From contig DGSO01000020.1 in NCBI GenBank assembly GCA_002393945.1, positions 1 to 64,000 of the forward strand: a DNA stretch of 64,000 nt, given 5' to 3'. Shown one piece after another: positions 31,835-41,042 of this stretch (positions within the stretch are counted from its first letter, which is position 1; every line of letters begins with the position of its first letter). The notes beneath the pieces were generated by a model, which was given only the letters and a program-made list of their open reading frames with translations, made no database searches and had not been told where the DNA came from. Source of the stretch: Bacteroidales bacterium UBA4360. Its GTDB lineage: Bacteria; Bacteroidota; Bacteroidia; Bacteroidales; UBA932. The position numbers and the translations under genes are program-made.

Positions 31835-33745
31835 ATGGCAGAGAAAATCAACCATACATATAATGATGACTCTATCCAGACCCTGGAATGGAACGAACAT
31901 ATCCGCCGCCGCGCCGGTATGTACATCGGCAGGCTTGGCAACGGAGACCGCCAGGGAGACGGAATTTATGTACTCCTTAAGGAAATCATCGACAACTCCG
32001 TCGATGAATTCTCGATGGGCTTCGGCAAGCGAATAGACATCACCATCGAAGACCGCACCGTAACCGTAAGGGACTACGGGCGCGGAATTCCCCTTAACAA
32101 AGTGGTTGACGCAACCTCTAAGCTGAACACCGGCGGCAAATTCGACGATACGAACTTCAAGAAGTCCGTGGGTATGAACGGCGTGGGTACAAAGGCCGTA
32201 AATGCAATGTCCGTGGATTTCTATGTGGCATCATACAGGGACGGCCAGTGCTCTTATGCACATTTCCGCAGAGGAGACCTTCTGGAAGATGCCATCGTGC
32301 CTTCCGACGAAAAAGACGGAACGCTCATCCGCTTCACTCCGGACGAAGAGATGTTCAACGACTTCTCCTTCCACATGGAGTTTGTGGAAAGCCTCGTCAA
32401 GAACTATTCATATCTCAAGAAGGGGCTCACCCTTGTGCTCAACGGCACTTCCTACAAGAGTGAAAACGGTCTTCTGGACCTCGTGACGGAGAATATGAGC
32501 GAAACACCGCTCTACCCTCTCATCCATCTCGAAGGGGAAGACATCGAGATAGTCCTCACCCACGGCAACAGCTACGGAGAGAACATCGCAACCTTTGTCA
32601 ACGGCCAGAACACCCGTGACGGAGGAACGCACCTTGCCGCATACAGGGAGGCCATTGCAAAGACCTTCAAGGACTTCTACAAGAAGGACTACAAACCGGA
32701 AGACATACGCCAGGGCATCGTGGGTGCTATTTCCATCCAGATCCAGGAACCCATCTTCGAAGGTCAGACGAAGACCAAGCTCGGCTCCACTTACATGTGG
32801 GAGAAGCAGACCAAACAGGCCGACGGCACCGTCTCTACAGACCGCGGTCCCACCATCCGTACCTTCGTAAACGACTTTGTCACGAAGAACCTGGACAACT
32901 ACCTTCATATGCATATGGAGATAGTTCCCATCATCGAAGACAAGATCAAGGCTTCCCAGCAGGAGCGTGAAGAGATTGCCGGCGTCCAGAAGAAATCCCG
33001 CGAAAGGGCCAAGAAAACGGCTGTCTATAACCGTAAGCTAAGGGACTGCCGCTTCCACTTCTCGGACACCCGTTTCCCCAAGGGAATGGAAGACCAGAGG
33101 GAAAAGACCTCTATCTTCATCACGGAGGGCGATTCGGCAAGCGGAACCATCACAAAAGTGAGGAACGCCAATAACCAGGCCGTATTCTCACTGCGCGGAA
33201 AACCCATCAACTGCTTCAAGGAAAGCCGCAAAAAAGTTGCCGAAAACGAAGAGCTCAACCTCCTCATCGCCGCACTGGGTGTAGAAGAAGACCTCGACAA
33301 CCTCAGATACAACAATATCATCGTAGCAACCGATGCCGATGACGACGGCATGCACATTCGCATGCTCGTCCTCACCTTCATCATGAAATACTATCCCGAA
33401 CTTATCAGACGCGGACACGTATTTATCCTCCAGACTCCCCTCTTCAGGGTAAACAACAAGAAAGAAAGGATTTACTGCTATTCTCCTGAAGAAAGGGACG
33501 CAGCGGCGAAGAAACTCAAAAACGGCGTGGAAATCACCCGATTCAAAGGTCTCGGAGAGATTTCATCCAGCGAGTTCGGAGCCTTTATAGGTGATGACAT
33601 GCGCCTTGACACCGTCAAGCTTGCAGACGAGGAATCCATCTCGGAGATCATGGAGTTCTATATGGGTATCAATACCTACGAACGCCAGCATTTCATCATG
33701 GACAATCTTCGCAGTGAAAAGGAACTCGAGGACGTTGATATCTAG
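31835..33745 (+). CDS. parE: DNA topoisomerase IV subunit B (type IIA topoisomerase ATPase subunit)
   Basis: A 636-residue GyrB/ParE protein. GHKL ATPase motifs are clear (EIIDNSVDEF near residue 50, DYGRGIP, GMNGVGTKAVNA), and the TOPRIM domain has ITEGDSASG and DADDDGMH. The length and absence of a GyrB-type insert favour the ParE-like paralogue; distinction from GyrB is by resemblance only. Its A-subunit partner is not in the window. Cotranscribed with the acyltransferase 3 nt downstream. Confidence 0.85.
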   Translation: MAEKINHTYNDDSIQTLEWNEHIRRRAGMYIGRLGNGDRQGDGIYVLLKEIIDNSVDEFSMGFGKRIDITIEDRTVTVRDYGRGIPLNKVVDATSKLNTGGKFDDTNFKKSVGMNGVGTKAVNAMSVDFYVASYRDGQCSYAHFRRGDLLEDAIVPSDEKDGTLIRFTPDEEMFNDFSFHMEFVESLVKNYSYLKKGLTLVLNGTSYKSENGLLDLVTENMSETPLYPLIHLEGEDIEIVLTHGNSYGENIATFVNGQNTRDGGTHLAAYREAIAKTFKDFYKKDYKPEDIRQGIVGAISIQIQEPIFEGQTKTKLGSTYMWEKQTKQADGTVSTDRGPTIRTFVNDFVTKNLDNYLHMHMEIVPIIEDKIKASQQEREEIAGVQKKSRERAKKTAVYNRKLRDCRFHFSDTRFPKGMEDQREKTSIFITEGDSASGTITKVRNANNQAVFSLRGKPINCFKESRKKVAENEELNLLIAALGVEEDLDNLRYNNIIVATDADDDGMHIRMLVLTFIMKYYPELIRRGHVFILQTPLFRVNNKKERIYCYSPEERDAAAKKLKNGVEITRFKGLGEISSSEFGAFIGDDMRLDTVKLADEESISEIMEFYMGINTYERQHFIMDNLRSEKELEDVDI

Positions 33746-33748
33746 ATT

Positions 33749-34330
33749 ATGGCAAAAATAAAGACTACAGTAAGCCCGGGCTGGGCTAAATTCTGCGGAT
33801 GGCTTTTAAGGAAAATGGGCTGGACAACTGTCGGAGGCCCCATGAAAGAGCCTAAAGCAATCGTACTTGGCGTACCGCATACAACGGTAAGGGATTTTCT
33901 GGTGTGCTACCTGTTTTATGCACAGTTCGGGAAAGTTGCACACATCATGGTCAAACAGGAGTTTTTCTGGTGGCCTCTCGGAGCGCTTCTCAAATCCCTT
34001 GGTGCCGTACCTGTTCAGAGGAAAACGGCGGCAGGAACCGTGCGCAGCCTTATAACCGCGATGGAAAATGTACCCGAGTTTCATCTCGCCATCGCACCCG
34101 AGGGTACCAGAAAGCCTACTAAGAATTGGAAATCAGGATACCACTATATCGCAAAAGGTACCGGTGCAACTGTCTATCTGGGTTATTACGACTGGGGCCG
34201 CAAACGAATCAGCGTTGGCGAACCCTTCGAGCTTACCGATGACCCCAAGGCAGACATGCAGCGCATATACGACCACTACCGCCCTATGGGTATCCAGGGA
34301 TACCACAAAGATAAGTTTATAATCCCATAA
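33749..34330 (+). CDS. PlsC-like 1-acyl-glycerol-3-phosphate acyltransferase family protein
   Basis: A 193-residue acyltransferase. The HX4D catalytic motif is PHTTVRD (about residues 43-49) and the substrate-binding EGTR is at about 117-120. It lacks an obvious long N-terminal membrane anchor, and is shorter than PlsC (about 240). It may acylate lysophosphatidate or a related lipid. It lies directly before an acyl-CoA/ACP ligase, which suggests a shared lipid-activation job. Confidence 0.8.
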   Translation: MAKIKTTVSPGWAKFCGWLLRKMGWTTVGGPMKEPKAIVLGVPHTTVRDFLVCYLFYAQFGKVAHIMVKQEFFWWPLGALLKSLGAVPVQRKTAAGTVRSLITAMENVPEFHLAIAPEGTRKPTKNWKSGYHYIAKGTGATVYLGYYDWGRKRISVGEPFELTDDPKADMQRIYDHYRPMGIQGYHKDKFIIP

Positions 34331-34339
34331 CAGGTCTTT

Positions 34340-36046
34340 ATGGCAGAAAAAAAGAAAAGAATCAAAAGCCCGTACAAGGCTTGGAGAAAGTACAGGGCAA
34401 GGGAAGAATACTGCACCACACTTCACCGTGTGTTTGAGTATTCCACCACGCACTATGCTGATAAAGTTGCATACCAGTATGTAGACGGCGGGCAGAAATA
34501 CACCTACGCCGAATTCAAGATGGCAACCGAGCGACTCTCCCAGAGGATGAGCCGATTCGGCATCCGTCATGGCGACAGGGTGGCAATATTCTCCCAAAAT
34601 ATGCCAAACTGGGTAGTCGCCTATTTCGCGGCAACAGCTTTCGGACGCGTTGCAGTTCCTATCCTTCCGGACAGTTCAGAGGCAGAACTCACCAATATCC
34701 TTAACCATTCGGAGTCAAAGGTCATCTTCATCTCGCAGAGGCTTATGCCAAGGCTCAGCGAAGAGTGCAAGAAGAAGCTTACGCTCATTGTCGATATCGA
34801 GACTTTCGAGTTCCTGAAGAAAGAGGACGAGGACTTCCGCTGCGACGGCTGGGTGAAGGATCCAACTCCCGACGATCTGGCATGCATCATATACACGTCC
34901 GGTACAACCGGCAACGCAAAAGGCGTAATGCTCAGCCACCGCAACCTCACCCACAATCTGGCGGCATCCTTCAAGGCCGAACCGGCCTTCAAGAAAGACC
35001 GCTTCCTGAGTATATTGCCGGCTGCACACGCTTATGAGATGGGCGTTTCCACCATATATTCTTTCTATGTGGGCGCTACATGCTATACGCTCCAGAAACC
35101 GGCCGCTCCTGCAGTCCTCCTTCCTGCAATGAAGAAGGTAAGGCCCACCATCATCTGCTCTGTACCTCTTATCATTGAAAAGGTCATCAAGAACAGCGTG
35201 TGGCCGACTATCCAGAAGAGCCGTATACTCAGCTGGATGGATAAGCGCTTGCCATGGCTGCTTCACTATCTAATCGGCAACAAACTGGTCAAGACCTTTG
35301 GAGGCAAACTGACATTCTTCGGCATCGGAGGAGCAAAACTGGACCCCAAGGTGGAACAGTTTCTCAAAGACTGCCACTTCCCTTATGCCGTAGGATATGG
35401 ACTGACGGAAACAGCTCCGCTTGTGTGCAATGTAATGGTGAAAAAGCCCAAGAGAGTTGGCTCCATCGGGGTTGCATCGTACAAGGTGGAAATCAAGCTG
35501 GACAATGTCAATCCCGCCAACGGGGAAGGCGAAATCGTATGCCGCGGAGACAATGTGATGCTTGGATATTACAGGGATCCGGAGCGCACCCGCACCGTGC
35601 TGGACGATGAAGGCTGGTTCCATACTTCAGACATCGCAACCGTGGACAAGGACGGCAACTACTATATAAAAGGCCGCCTGAACAGCACCATTCTGGGTCC
35701 TTCGGGAGAAAATATCTATCCTGAGGAGATCGAGCAGGTCATCAACAATATCGACGGTGTAGAAGAATCACTTGTCATAGAACGAGGAGGCAAACTGGTT
35801 GCCCTCGTCAAATTTGAAGACAACGTCCTTGACTGGAATCAGGCCAGTGAGGATAAGTTCTTTGAAGACCTGGAGAAGCGCAAGAAAGCCGTTCTGGAGT
35901 GGGTGAACAAGACTGTCGGCAAGAATTCCCGCATCGGCGAAGTCGACGCCATGAAAGAGCCCTTCGAGAAAACGGCAACAACCAAGATCCGCCGCTTCAA
36001 GTACAAGGATGCGCACGGTGACGAACCGGAAAAACCTGAGAAATAA
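34340..36046 (+). CDS. AMP-dependent long-chain fatty-acid-CoA ligase
   Basis: A 568-residue ANL-superfamily enzyme. It activates a fatty acid with ATP to acyl-AMP and then the CoA (or ACP) thioester. The P-loop-like YTSGTTGNAKGVMLSH is at about 184-199, GYGLTETAPL is the A5 motif, and GWFHTSDIATVDKDGNYYIKGR with the C-terminal K are present. It sits with a PlsC-like acyltransferase, giving a possible fatty-acid scavenging and lipid-synthesis pair. Ends at a bidirectional terminator. Confidence 0.88.
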   Translation: MAEKKKRIKSPYKAWRKYRAREEYCTTLHRVFEYSTTHYADKVAYQYVDGGQKYTYAEFKMATERLSQRMSRFGIRHGDRVAIFSQNMPNWVVAYFAATAFGRVAVPILPDSSEAELTNILNHSESKVIFISQRLMPRLSEECKKKLTLIVDIETFEFLKKEDEDFRCDGWVKDPTPDDLACIIYTSGTTGNAKGVMLSHRNLTHNLAASFKAEPAFKKDRFLSILPAAHAYEMGVSTIYSFYVGATCYTLQKPAAPAVLLPAMKKVRPTIICSVPLIIEKVIKNSVWPTIQKSRILSWMDKRLPWLLHYLIGNKLVKTFGGKLTFFGIGGAKLDPKVEQFLKDCHFPYAVGYGLTETAPLVCNVMVKKPKRVGSIGVASYKVEIKLDNVNPANGEGEIVCRGDNVMLGYYRDPERTRTVLDDEGWFHTSDIATVDKDGNYYIKGRLNSTILGPSGENIYPEEIEQVINNIDGVEESLVIERGGKLVALVKFEDNVLDWNQASEDKFFEDLEKRKKAVLEWVNKTVGKNSRIGEVDAMKEPFEKTATTKIRRFKYKDAHGDEPEKPEK

Positions 36047-36083
36047 AAAAAATGGTCGGCAATTTCTTGTCGACCATTTTTTT
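36046..36083. terminator. Bidirectional terminator between the ligase and rplI
   Basis: Stem AATGGTCG (36051-36058)/CGACCATT (36071-36078) flanked by A8 on the left and T7 on the right, 12-nt loop. It ends both convergent units. Confidence 0.85.
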
Positions 36084-36097
36084 ATCTTAAGCAGAAA

Positions 36098-36544
36098 TTA
36101 CTCTGCAACAACGTTGAATTTGAAGGTAGCCTTGATAGCCTTGTAAATCTTTACAGAAGCTTCGTATGCACCGAGTTCCTTGACTTCGTTGGCAAGGATG
36201 GTGATGTCCTTCTTGTCAATGTTGAGACCCTTGGCTGCGAGAGCTGCCTCGAGATCCATGGTGGTAACGGAGCCATAGAGCTTGCCGTTTTCGGATACCT
36301 TGGCCTTAACCTCGATTTCCTGTGCTGCTACAGTTGCTGCGAGAGCTTCTGCATCGGCGACGAGCTTGGCTTCCTTGTGAGCGCGCTGACGAAGAGTTTC
36401 TGCGTGCTGCTTCTTAACGGACTCTGTTGCAACAGTGGCCATGCCCTGGGGCACCAGATAGTTCATTGCATAACCGGCCTTGACCTTTACGATCTCACCA
36501 GCGTAACCGAGGTTGGCTACATCTTTCTTGAGCAAAATTTCCAT
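36098..36544 (-). CDS. rplI: 50S ribosomal protein L9
   Basis: A 148-residue L9, full length. The N-terminal EILLKKDVANLGYAGEIVKV and NYLVPQGMA stretch (about 24-40) is the rRNA-binding domain signature, followed by the long helix and C-terminal domain. Last gene of rpsF-rpsR-rplI. Confidence 0.95.
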   Translation of the reverse strand: MEILLKKDVANLGYAGEIVKVKAGYAMNYLVPQGMATVATESVKKQHAETLRQRAHKEAKLVADAEALAATVAAQEIEVKAKVSENGKLYGSVTTMDLEAALAAKGLNIDKKDITILANEVKELGAYEASVKIYKAIKATFKFNVVAE

Positions 36545-36552
36545 AAGGCAGA

Positions 36553-36822
36553 TTATTTAAGAAGGTCAGTAACATAGGGAAGAAGAGCGAGGGAGCGGGC
36601 ACGCTTGATAGCCTGGGCAACCTTGCGCTGGAACTTGAGGGAAGTACCGGTGATGCGGCGGGGAAGAATCTTACCCTGCTCATTGAGGAACTTCTTGAGA
36701 AACTCAGGATCCTTGTAATCAACATACTTGATACCGGCTTTCTTGAAGCGGCAGTATTTCTTCTTGCGAACCTCCACGGTCGGGGGATTCAGATAGCGGA
36801 TTTCTTTATTTTCGTTTGCCAT
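36553..36822 (-). CDS. rpsR: 30S ribosomal protein S18
   Basis: An 89-residue S18. The signature KILPRRITGTSLKFQRKVAQ lies at about 52-71, and the C-terminus is the usual RARSLALLPYV. The ATG at 36822 follows a rare Shine-Dalgarno-like GGAGG with 8-9 nt spacing; an in-frame TTG at 36837 is part of that same GGAGG stretch and is rejected. Pairs with S6 in the ribosome. Confidence 0.95.
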   Translation of the reverse strand: MANENKEIRYLNPPTVEVRKKKYCRFKKAGIKYVDYKDPEFLKKFLNEQGKILPRRITGTSLKFQRKVAQAIKRARSLALLPYVTDLLK

Positions 36823-36837
36823 TGTTTTGTCCTCCAA

Positions 36838-37224
36838 TTATTCAGCTGCGGGAGCTTCTTCTGCTGCAGGGGCTGCAGGAGCGGCGGCTGCGGCGTTCTT
36901 GTTAGCGCGACGCTTTTCTGCGTATGCAACTGCATCCTTGTCGAGAGCGACGGTAAGGAAACGGATGATACGTTCGTCACGGTGATACTGGGTTTCGAGA
37001 GTGGCTACGAACTGTGAGTCTGCCCTGAACTCGATCAGGTAATAAAAACCTGTGGTCTTGTGCTGGATGGGGTAAGCAAGCTGACGCAGGCCCCAATCTT
37101 CCTGGTACACAATCTCGCCACCGTTGTCGGTGATGAGCTTGACGTACTTGGCAACCGCTTCCTTCATCTGGGCATCAGACAAAACGGGAGTTGCAATGAA
37201 AACGGTTTCGTACTGGTTAACCAT
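36838..37224 (-). CDS. rpsF: 30S ribosomal protein S6
   Basis: A 128-residue S6. It opens NQYETVFIATPVLSDAQ and contains the conserved GLRQLAYPIQHKTTGFYYLI segment; the end is an Ala/Pro/Glu-rich low-complexity tail (NAAAAAPAAPAAEEAPAAE) typical of Bacteroidetes S6. The start at 37224 is well inside an open frame that extends upstream to 37326 but only into the promoter and leader. First gene of the operon. Confidence 0.93.
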   Translation of the reverse strand: MVNQYETVFIATPVLSDAQMKEAVAKYVKLITDNGGEIVYQEDWGLRQLAYPIQHKTTGFYYLIEFRADSQFVATLETQYHRDERIIRFLTVALDKDAVAYAEKRRANKNAAAAAPAAPAAEEAPAAE

Positions 37225-37262
37225 TGTTTGTTGTTTTTTGTTGATAAATAATGTTTTAAATG

Positions 37263-37290
37263 CTTTTCGGGAGAGTCTTCCCCCAAAAAG
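37263..37290 (-). promoter_or_regulatory. Leader hairpin of rpsF, possible S6:S18 autoregulatory site
   Basis: The mRNA leader can pair CTTTT (37290-37286) with AAAAG (37267-37263) and, inside that, GGGA with TCCC, leaving a CCG-containing junction on the 3' side. S6:S18 leader motifs known from other phyla carry an unpaired CCG next to a short hairpin. The structure was drawn by eye and is tentative. Confidence 0.35.
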
Positions 37291-37295
37291 GGATG

Positions 37296-37327
37296 CAAAG
37301 ATAGACATTATTTCCCACAAAAACAAA
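37296..37327 (-). promoter_or_regulatory. Promoter of rpsF-rpsR-rplI
   Basis: Minus-strand -7 TATCTTTG (37303-37296) and -33 TTTG (37327-37324), 20 nt apart: consensus quality. Predicted leader about 65 nt. Confidence 0.7.
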
Positions 37328-37561
37328 TGCCGCCAAGCATTACAGGGGATTTTTTGACTTTTCCCGCAAATACACTGTCTCTCAGTCAGATGACAGTCAA
37401 TTATTCCATGGCCGGAATTGGATTTTCATCGCTCCCCTTCCCTTAAATTTGTCATGCAATTCTGCGCCGGGCACTGATCGATTGCCGCCGCCGTCCGTTG
37501 CAAAGCAGGCTGGCCTCTGAAAAGGGACCAGCCTGTGTGATTTAAAGCCAGAATAATGACT
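37328..37561. other. Intergenic space between the rpsF promoter and pepD
   Basis: No gene is seen in this 234-nt stretch. It contains a plus-strand -7-like box TAAATTTG at 37444-37451 with nothing coding downstream, and an 8-bp inverted repeat CAGGCTGG (37506-37513)/CCAGCCTG (37528-37535). The repeat lies just past the pepD stop but has no T tract on the minus strand, so it is at best a weak terminator. Confidence 0.5.
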
Positions 37562-39019
37562 TTACTTGGTGGGAACGTTTTCCAGAACAGCCTTGAGATA
37601 TTCCCAAGTGCGGGCTACGGAGGCAATATTCACCTTCTCGTCCGGGCTGTGGGGATACTTGATGGTGGGGCCGATGGAAACCATCTCCCATGCAGGATAC
37701 TTGGCACCCATGATTGCGCACTCAAGTCCGCCATGTGTGGCCATTATCTTCATGGGCTTGCCATATACTTTCTGATACTGCTCCATCATTACCTTGTTCA
37801 TGGGAGTGTCAAGCTTGGGTGTCCAGCCTGAATAACCGCCCTTGAACTCAATCTTGTTTGCACCGGCAAGTTCAAAGATGCAGCGGATGCGTTCGGCAAG
37901 GTCTGCCTTTGCGGTGTCAACGGCACTTCTCATGAGGCTGTGAACGGTGATATTGCCGCGTTCCGTGCGGACGATTGCCATGTTGATGGAAGTTTCGGTA
38001 AGACCTTCCATAGTCCTGGACATACGGATGACGCCGGAGGGGCAGGCTATCATCGCCTTGACGGCCCTCAGCATAACAGAAGACTGGATATACTTCGGCG
38101 CAGCTTCGATTTCATCGACATAAATGGCTGCGGAAGGATCGGATTCCTTGAATTCGGCCTTGACCTCGCCGAAGATGTTGTCTATCAAGGTGCGGACGGC
38201 GGCAAGGTTGTCTTCGGGGACGAGGACGTCGGCAACGGCTTCAAACGGAATTGCATTGCGGAGGCTGCCTCCGGTGAAGCTTACCACCTTTACGCCGAAA
38301 ATCTCCATGGCGGGAAGGAGGATGCGGGCCATCACCTTGTTGGCGTTTGCCCTGTACAGGGAGATGTCCATGCCGGAATGGCCGCCCTGGAGACCTTTCA
38401 CGGTAATCCTGAGGCCCTTGTGTGCGGCAGGAGTGTTATATTTGAGGTACTTGAACGATGCAGATGCATCCAGGCCGCCTGCGCATCCGACGCAGAGTTC
38501 GCCTTCTTCTTCCGAATCCAGGTTCATCAGTATGTCTCCCTTGAGGACACCCGGTTTCAGGCAGTTGGCTCCGGTCATGCCGGTTTCCTCATCATAGGTT
38601 ACAAGAACCTCTACCGGACCGTGCTTTACGCTCTTGTCTTCAAGGACGGAAAGTCCCATCGCAACACCGATGCCGTTGTCTGCGCCAAGGGTTGTGCGGT
38701 CTGCGGTGACCCACTCGCCGTCTACATAGGCATTGATAGGGTCCGTGAGGAAATTGTGGTCCGAGTCGGAAGTCTTCTGGGGAACCATATCCATGTGTCC
38801 CTGGAGAATAACACCCTTGCGATTTTCGAAGCCGGGAGTTGCAGGAACGCGGATAATGATGTTACCGGTGTCGTCCTTGATTGTTTCAAAACCGTGGGAT
38901 ACACCCCAGTTGTAGAGATATTCAATCACTTTTCCCTCATGCTTGGAGGGTCTGGGAATCTGGGTAAGTGCGTAGAAATTATTCCACACTACCTGGGGTT
39001 TAAGGTCTTTGATACTCAT
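37562..39019 (-). CDS. pepD: Aminoacyl-histidine dipeptidase (M20 family)
   Basis: A 485-residue PepD. It hydrolyses Xaa-His and other dipeptides using two metal ions. Ligand motifs are LQGHMDMVPQ (His about residue 74), TLGADNGIGVA (Asp) and YDEETGMTGA (Glu pair); the lid-domain insert and the late THGGLECAI motif are present. Length matches the family (about 485). Third gene of the LpxL-like - DUF4831 - pepD unit. Confidence 0.92.
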   Translation of the reverse strand: MSIKDLKPQVVWNNFYALTQIPRPSKHEGKVIEYLYNWGVSHGFETIKDDTGNIIIRVPATPGFENRKGVILQGHMDMVPQKTSDSDHNFLTDPINAYVDGEWVTADRTTLGADNGIGVAMGLSVLEDKSVKHGPVEVLVTYDEETGMTGANCLKPGVLKGDILMNLDSEEEGELCVGCAGGLDASASFKYLKYNTPAAHKGLRITVKGLQGGHSGMDISLYRANANKVMARILLPAMEIFGVKVVSFTGGSLRNAIPFEAVADVLVPEDNLAAVRTLIDNIFGEVKAEFKESDPSAAIYVDEIEAAPKYIQSSVMLRAVKAMIACPSGVIRMSRTMEGLTETSINMAIVRTERGNITVHSLMRSAVDTAKADLAERIRCIFELAGANKIEFKGGYSGWTPKLDTPMNKVMMEQYQKVYGKPMKIMATHGGLECAIMGAKYPAWEMVSIGPTIKYPHSPDEKVNIASVARTWEYLKAVLENVPTK

Positions 39020-39034
39020 AGTGTTATTGTTTGT

Positions 39035-40051
39035 TTATTGGTTTACGGGCATTTCGCTTTCCCTGCCCAGCTGATATACGGGGACACGGGTTTCCATGAT
39101 TGGATTCCCGTCTTCCAGTATCCTCAAGCGGCAGATAGCAGGAATGCGATAATGTATTGTATATGTCTTGTCACTTTTCTTTCTGGCATCCTGCTGGGAG
39201 GCATCGGACCTAACGTCCGGAACGGATACCGGAGTGAATTCCAGTTCGTATGGCCTGGACTTTCCGCGGGCTTCCCTGGTTAGCGAACCGTCTTCTGAAA
39301 GGTAAAACGCCGTGTAGCGGTTGGTGCGGGCAGTAGCCGACGGCATCACTTCAAAGTATGCCGTGAATTCCCTGGTGACGGAATAACCGGTGAACAGCTT
39401 CAGGTATTCCTCTTCCACCTTTGTGAGTTCTCCCAGTGCCGCCGCCATGGATTCCCCGCTGTATGAAGCATCCGTGTTGCCGATTGCGATATTGAACCGT
39501 TCCTCCCTTGCCTTGAGAATCATCTCTGCAGCCGCTGCAGCCTTGTCTTCAAGCGTTTTCGTGACAGTGACTACATTCTCTACCGGATAACGGACCTCGG
39601 CGGTGTCAGTCTTTACCGTACGATAGGTGATATGCTTTTCCTGCTTCGTCGGCCCAGTAATGCCAGAGGCGGAGAAATCGGCCGATACCTCAGGCACGAA
39701 ACGCCACTGCGCACTGCCGGACTTGTCGGAGAAGGAGATGAGTCCCTGGGCGGACATTTCCATCATGACGGGGCTCATTGCGGGGCAACTGTAACGGGGA
39801 GAGTAAGGATCGGCCTCTACCTTGGGGACGATCTTTATTTCCTTAACGTATGTGTCCTTGACGTCCATAGCAGGGACATTCAGATTGAGCATTTCCCTTG
39901 CGAACTGGGAATAAGGTCCGGCGAAATGGACAGTCTGTACGGCTGTCACCTCCAATGTAAATGAGGAATAAGGCAGTGAATATGTCACATCCTGGGCCTT
40001 GGACAAGGCGCAGGACAATACAAGGGAGAAGAGAAGAACTGCTTTTCTCAT
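39035..40051 (-). CDS. DUF4831 family exported protein
   Basis: A 338-residue protein with a signal peptide (MRKAVLLFSLVLSCALSKAQ). It resembles the Bacteroidetes family DUF4831, whose function is unknown. A central region (about 165-240) is helical and Ala/Glu-rich, and the C-terminal part ends in a probable beta-domain (YTIHYRIPAICRLRILEDG). Located 1 nt after the LpxL-like gene and 15 nt before pepD. Confidence 0.7.
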   Translation of the reverse strand: MRKAVLLFSLVLSCALSKAQDVTYSLPYSSFTLEVTAVQTVHFAGPYSQFAREMLNLNVPAMDVKDTYVKEIKIVPKVEADPYSPRYSCPAMSPVMMEMSAQGLISFSDKSGSAQWRFVPEVSADFSASGITGPTKQEKHITYRTVKTDTAEVRYPVENVVTVTKTLEDKAAAAAEMILKAREERFNIAIGNTDASYSGESMAAALGELTKVEEEYLKLFTGYSVTREFTAYFEVMPSATARTNRYTAFYLSEDGSLTREARGKSRPYELEFTPVSVPDVRSDASQQDARKKSDKTYTIHYRIPAICRLRILEDGNPIMETRVPVYQLGRESEMPVNQ

Positions 40052-40052
40052 A

Positions 40053-40976
40053 TTATTTCCATCTTTTGTGTGTCCAGAGGTAGTTCCAGGGCTGTTCGCG
40101 CAGGTCTTCCTCGAGGAGTTTGTAGTACTGTGTCATGATATCGGAGACCGTAGACTCCGATGCATTTTCCGCAATGGGGACTGCCGTCATGGTGTAGCCG
40201 CCTTCCGGACGGGTGCGGTACCTCAGGTATACTGCCGACATGCCCATCTTCACTGCAAGCCCGGCGGCAGCGCTCATGGAATAAGTGTCCTGGTGCATGA
40301 AGTTGATTTTCATGTCTCCGGCTCCATGCTTATAGGGATACTGGTCCGTAATGAAAACATATACCATCTTTGCGGTCCTGTTTGAAAGAACGTGACGGAG
40401 TATATGGTTGAAGTCTATATAGCCGTTGAAACCGGTATCCATGATGGGGGCTATACGGTTATTGGCGGTGAATGCATCCCAGAATGCATTTGCAAGCGGG
40501 GCATATGCAACGCTCACTTCTGATGGGTCTATATCCAGAGGCTCCCCGTACGAATACTGCTTGACCCCGGCAATGAGTTCCCAGTTGCCTGCGTGGTTCT
40601 GCATCACCATCATCTGCGGATTGGCTCTGACAAGCCGGTTGAACTCTTCCGGATTGGTAAACTCCACGATATGGCTCTTCTCAAGACGCCTGCGGCCTCT
40701 GTCTCCGCGGCATGAGCCAAACCATATCATTTCCGACAGAACCGTAGCGAAATGAAGATAAAACCGCTTTTCAATGCGTTTTATCTCATCGTATGACTTT
40801 TCCGGAAAACTGCGGGCAAGATTCGTATACACCACGTCTACGCGGTAATGCAGCACTCCCCTGAGTATCCAGGCCAGGATGCGGGCCAGAAAGCGGTGAT
40901 ATTTAAGAGGAAGCAGGCCGTGAAGGCGTATAAGACCCTCCAGAATCCCGATTCCGGCATTTTTTTTCTTTTTCAT
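40053..40976 (-). CDS. LpxL/HtrB-like lysophospholipid or lipid A acyltransferase
   Basis: A 307-residue inner-membrane acyltransferase of the LpxL family, which adds a secondary acyl chain to lipid A precursors. The catalytic HX4E motif is NHAGNWE (about residue 133), and ITDQYPYK and the helical YTNLARSFPEKS segment fit the family. The ATG at 40976 is preferred to an upstream one at 41057, which lies beyond the promoter. Head of a three-gene operon. Confidence 0.85.
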   Translation of the reverse strand: MKKKKNAGIGILEGLIRLHGLLPLKYHRFLARILAWILRGVLHYRVDVVYTNLARSFPEKSYDEIKRIEKRFYLHFATVLSEMIWFGSCRGDRGRRRLEKSHIVEFTNPEEFNRLVRANPQMMVMQNHAGNWELIAGVKQYSYGEPLDIDPSEVSVAYAPLANAFWDAFTANNRIAPIMDTGFNGYIDFNHILRHVLSNRTAKMVYVFITDQYPYKHGAGDMKINFMHQDTYSMSAAAGLAVKMGMSAVYLRYRTRPEGGYTMTAVPIAENASESTVSDIMTQYYKLLEEDLREQPWNYLWTHKRWK

Positions 40977-40984
40977 TTCACTTA

Positions 40985-40992
40985 CAAATATA
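40985..40992 (-). promoter_or_regulatory. -7 box for the LpxL-like operon
   Basis: Minus-strand TATATTTG fits TAnnTTTG and ends 8 nt before the ATG. It is 11 bp from the divergent -7 box at 41004. Confidence 0.5.
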
Positions 40993-41003
40993 AACAAAAT
41001 TAT

Positions 41004-41011
41004 TATCTTTG
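41004..41011 (+). promoter_or_regulatory. -7 box for the POT transporter operon
   Basis: TATCTTTG fits TAnnTTTG; ATG follows at 41043, 31 nt after the box. Confidence 0.5.
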
Positions 41012-41042
41012 TAAGACTTGAATTTACTAAAATCTTAATAAT

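Noticed and set aside
36838..37326. Longer start (37326) for rpsF
   Set aside because: It would cover the promoter and leader; S6 proteins begin at the NQYETVFI segment.
37506..37535. Rho-independent terminator of pepD
   Set aside because: A good 8-bp stem, but the minus strand continues GCTTTGCAAC without a T tract, so it is not called as a terminator.
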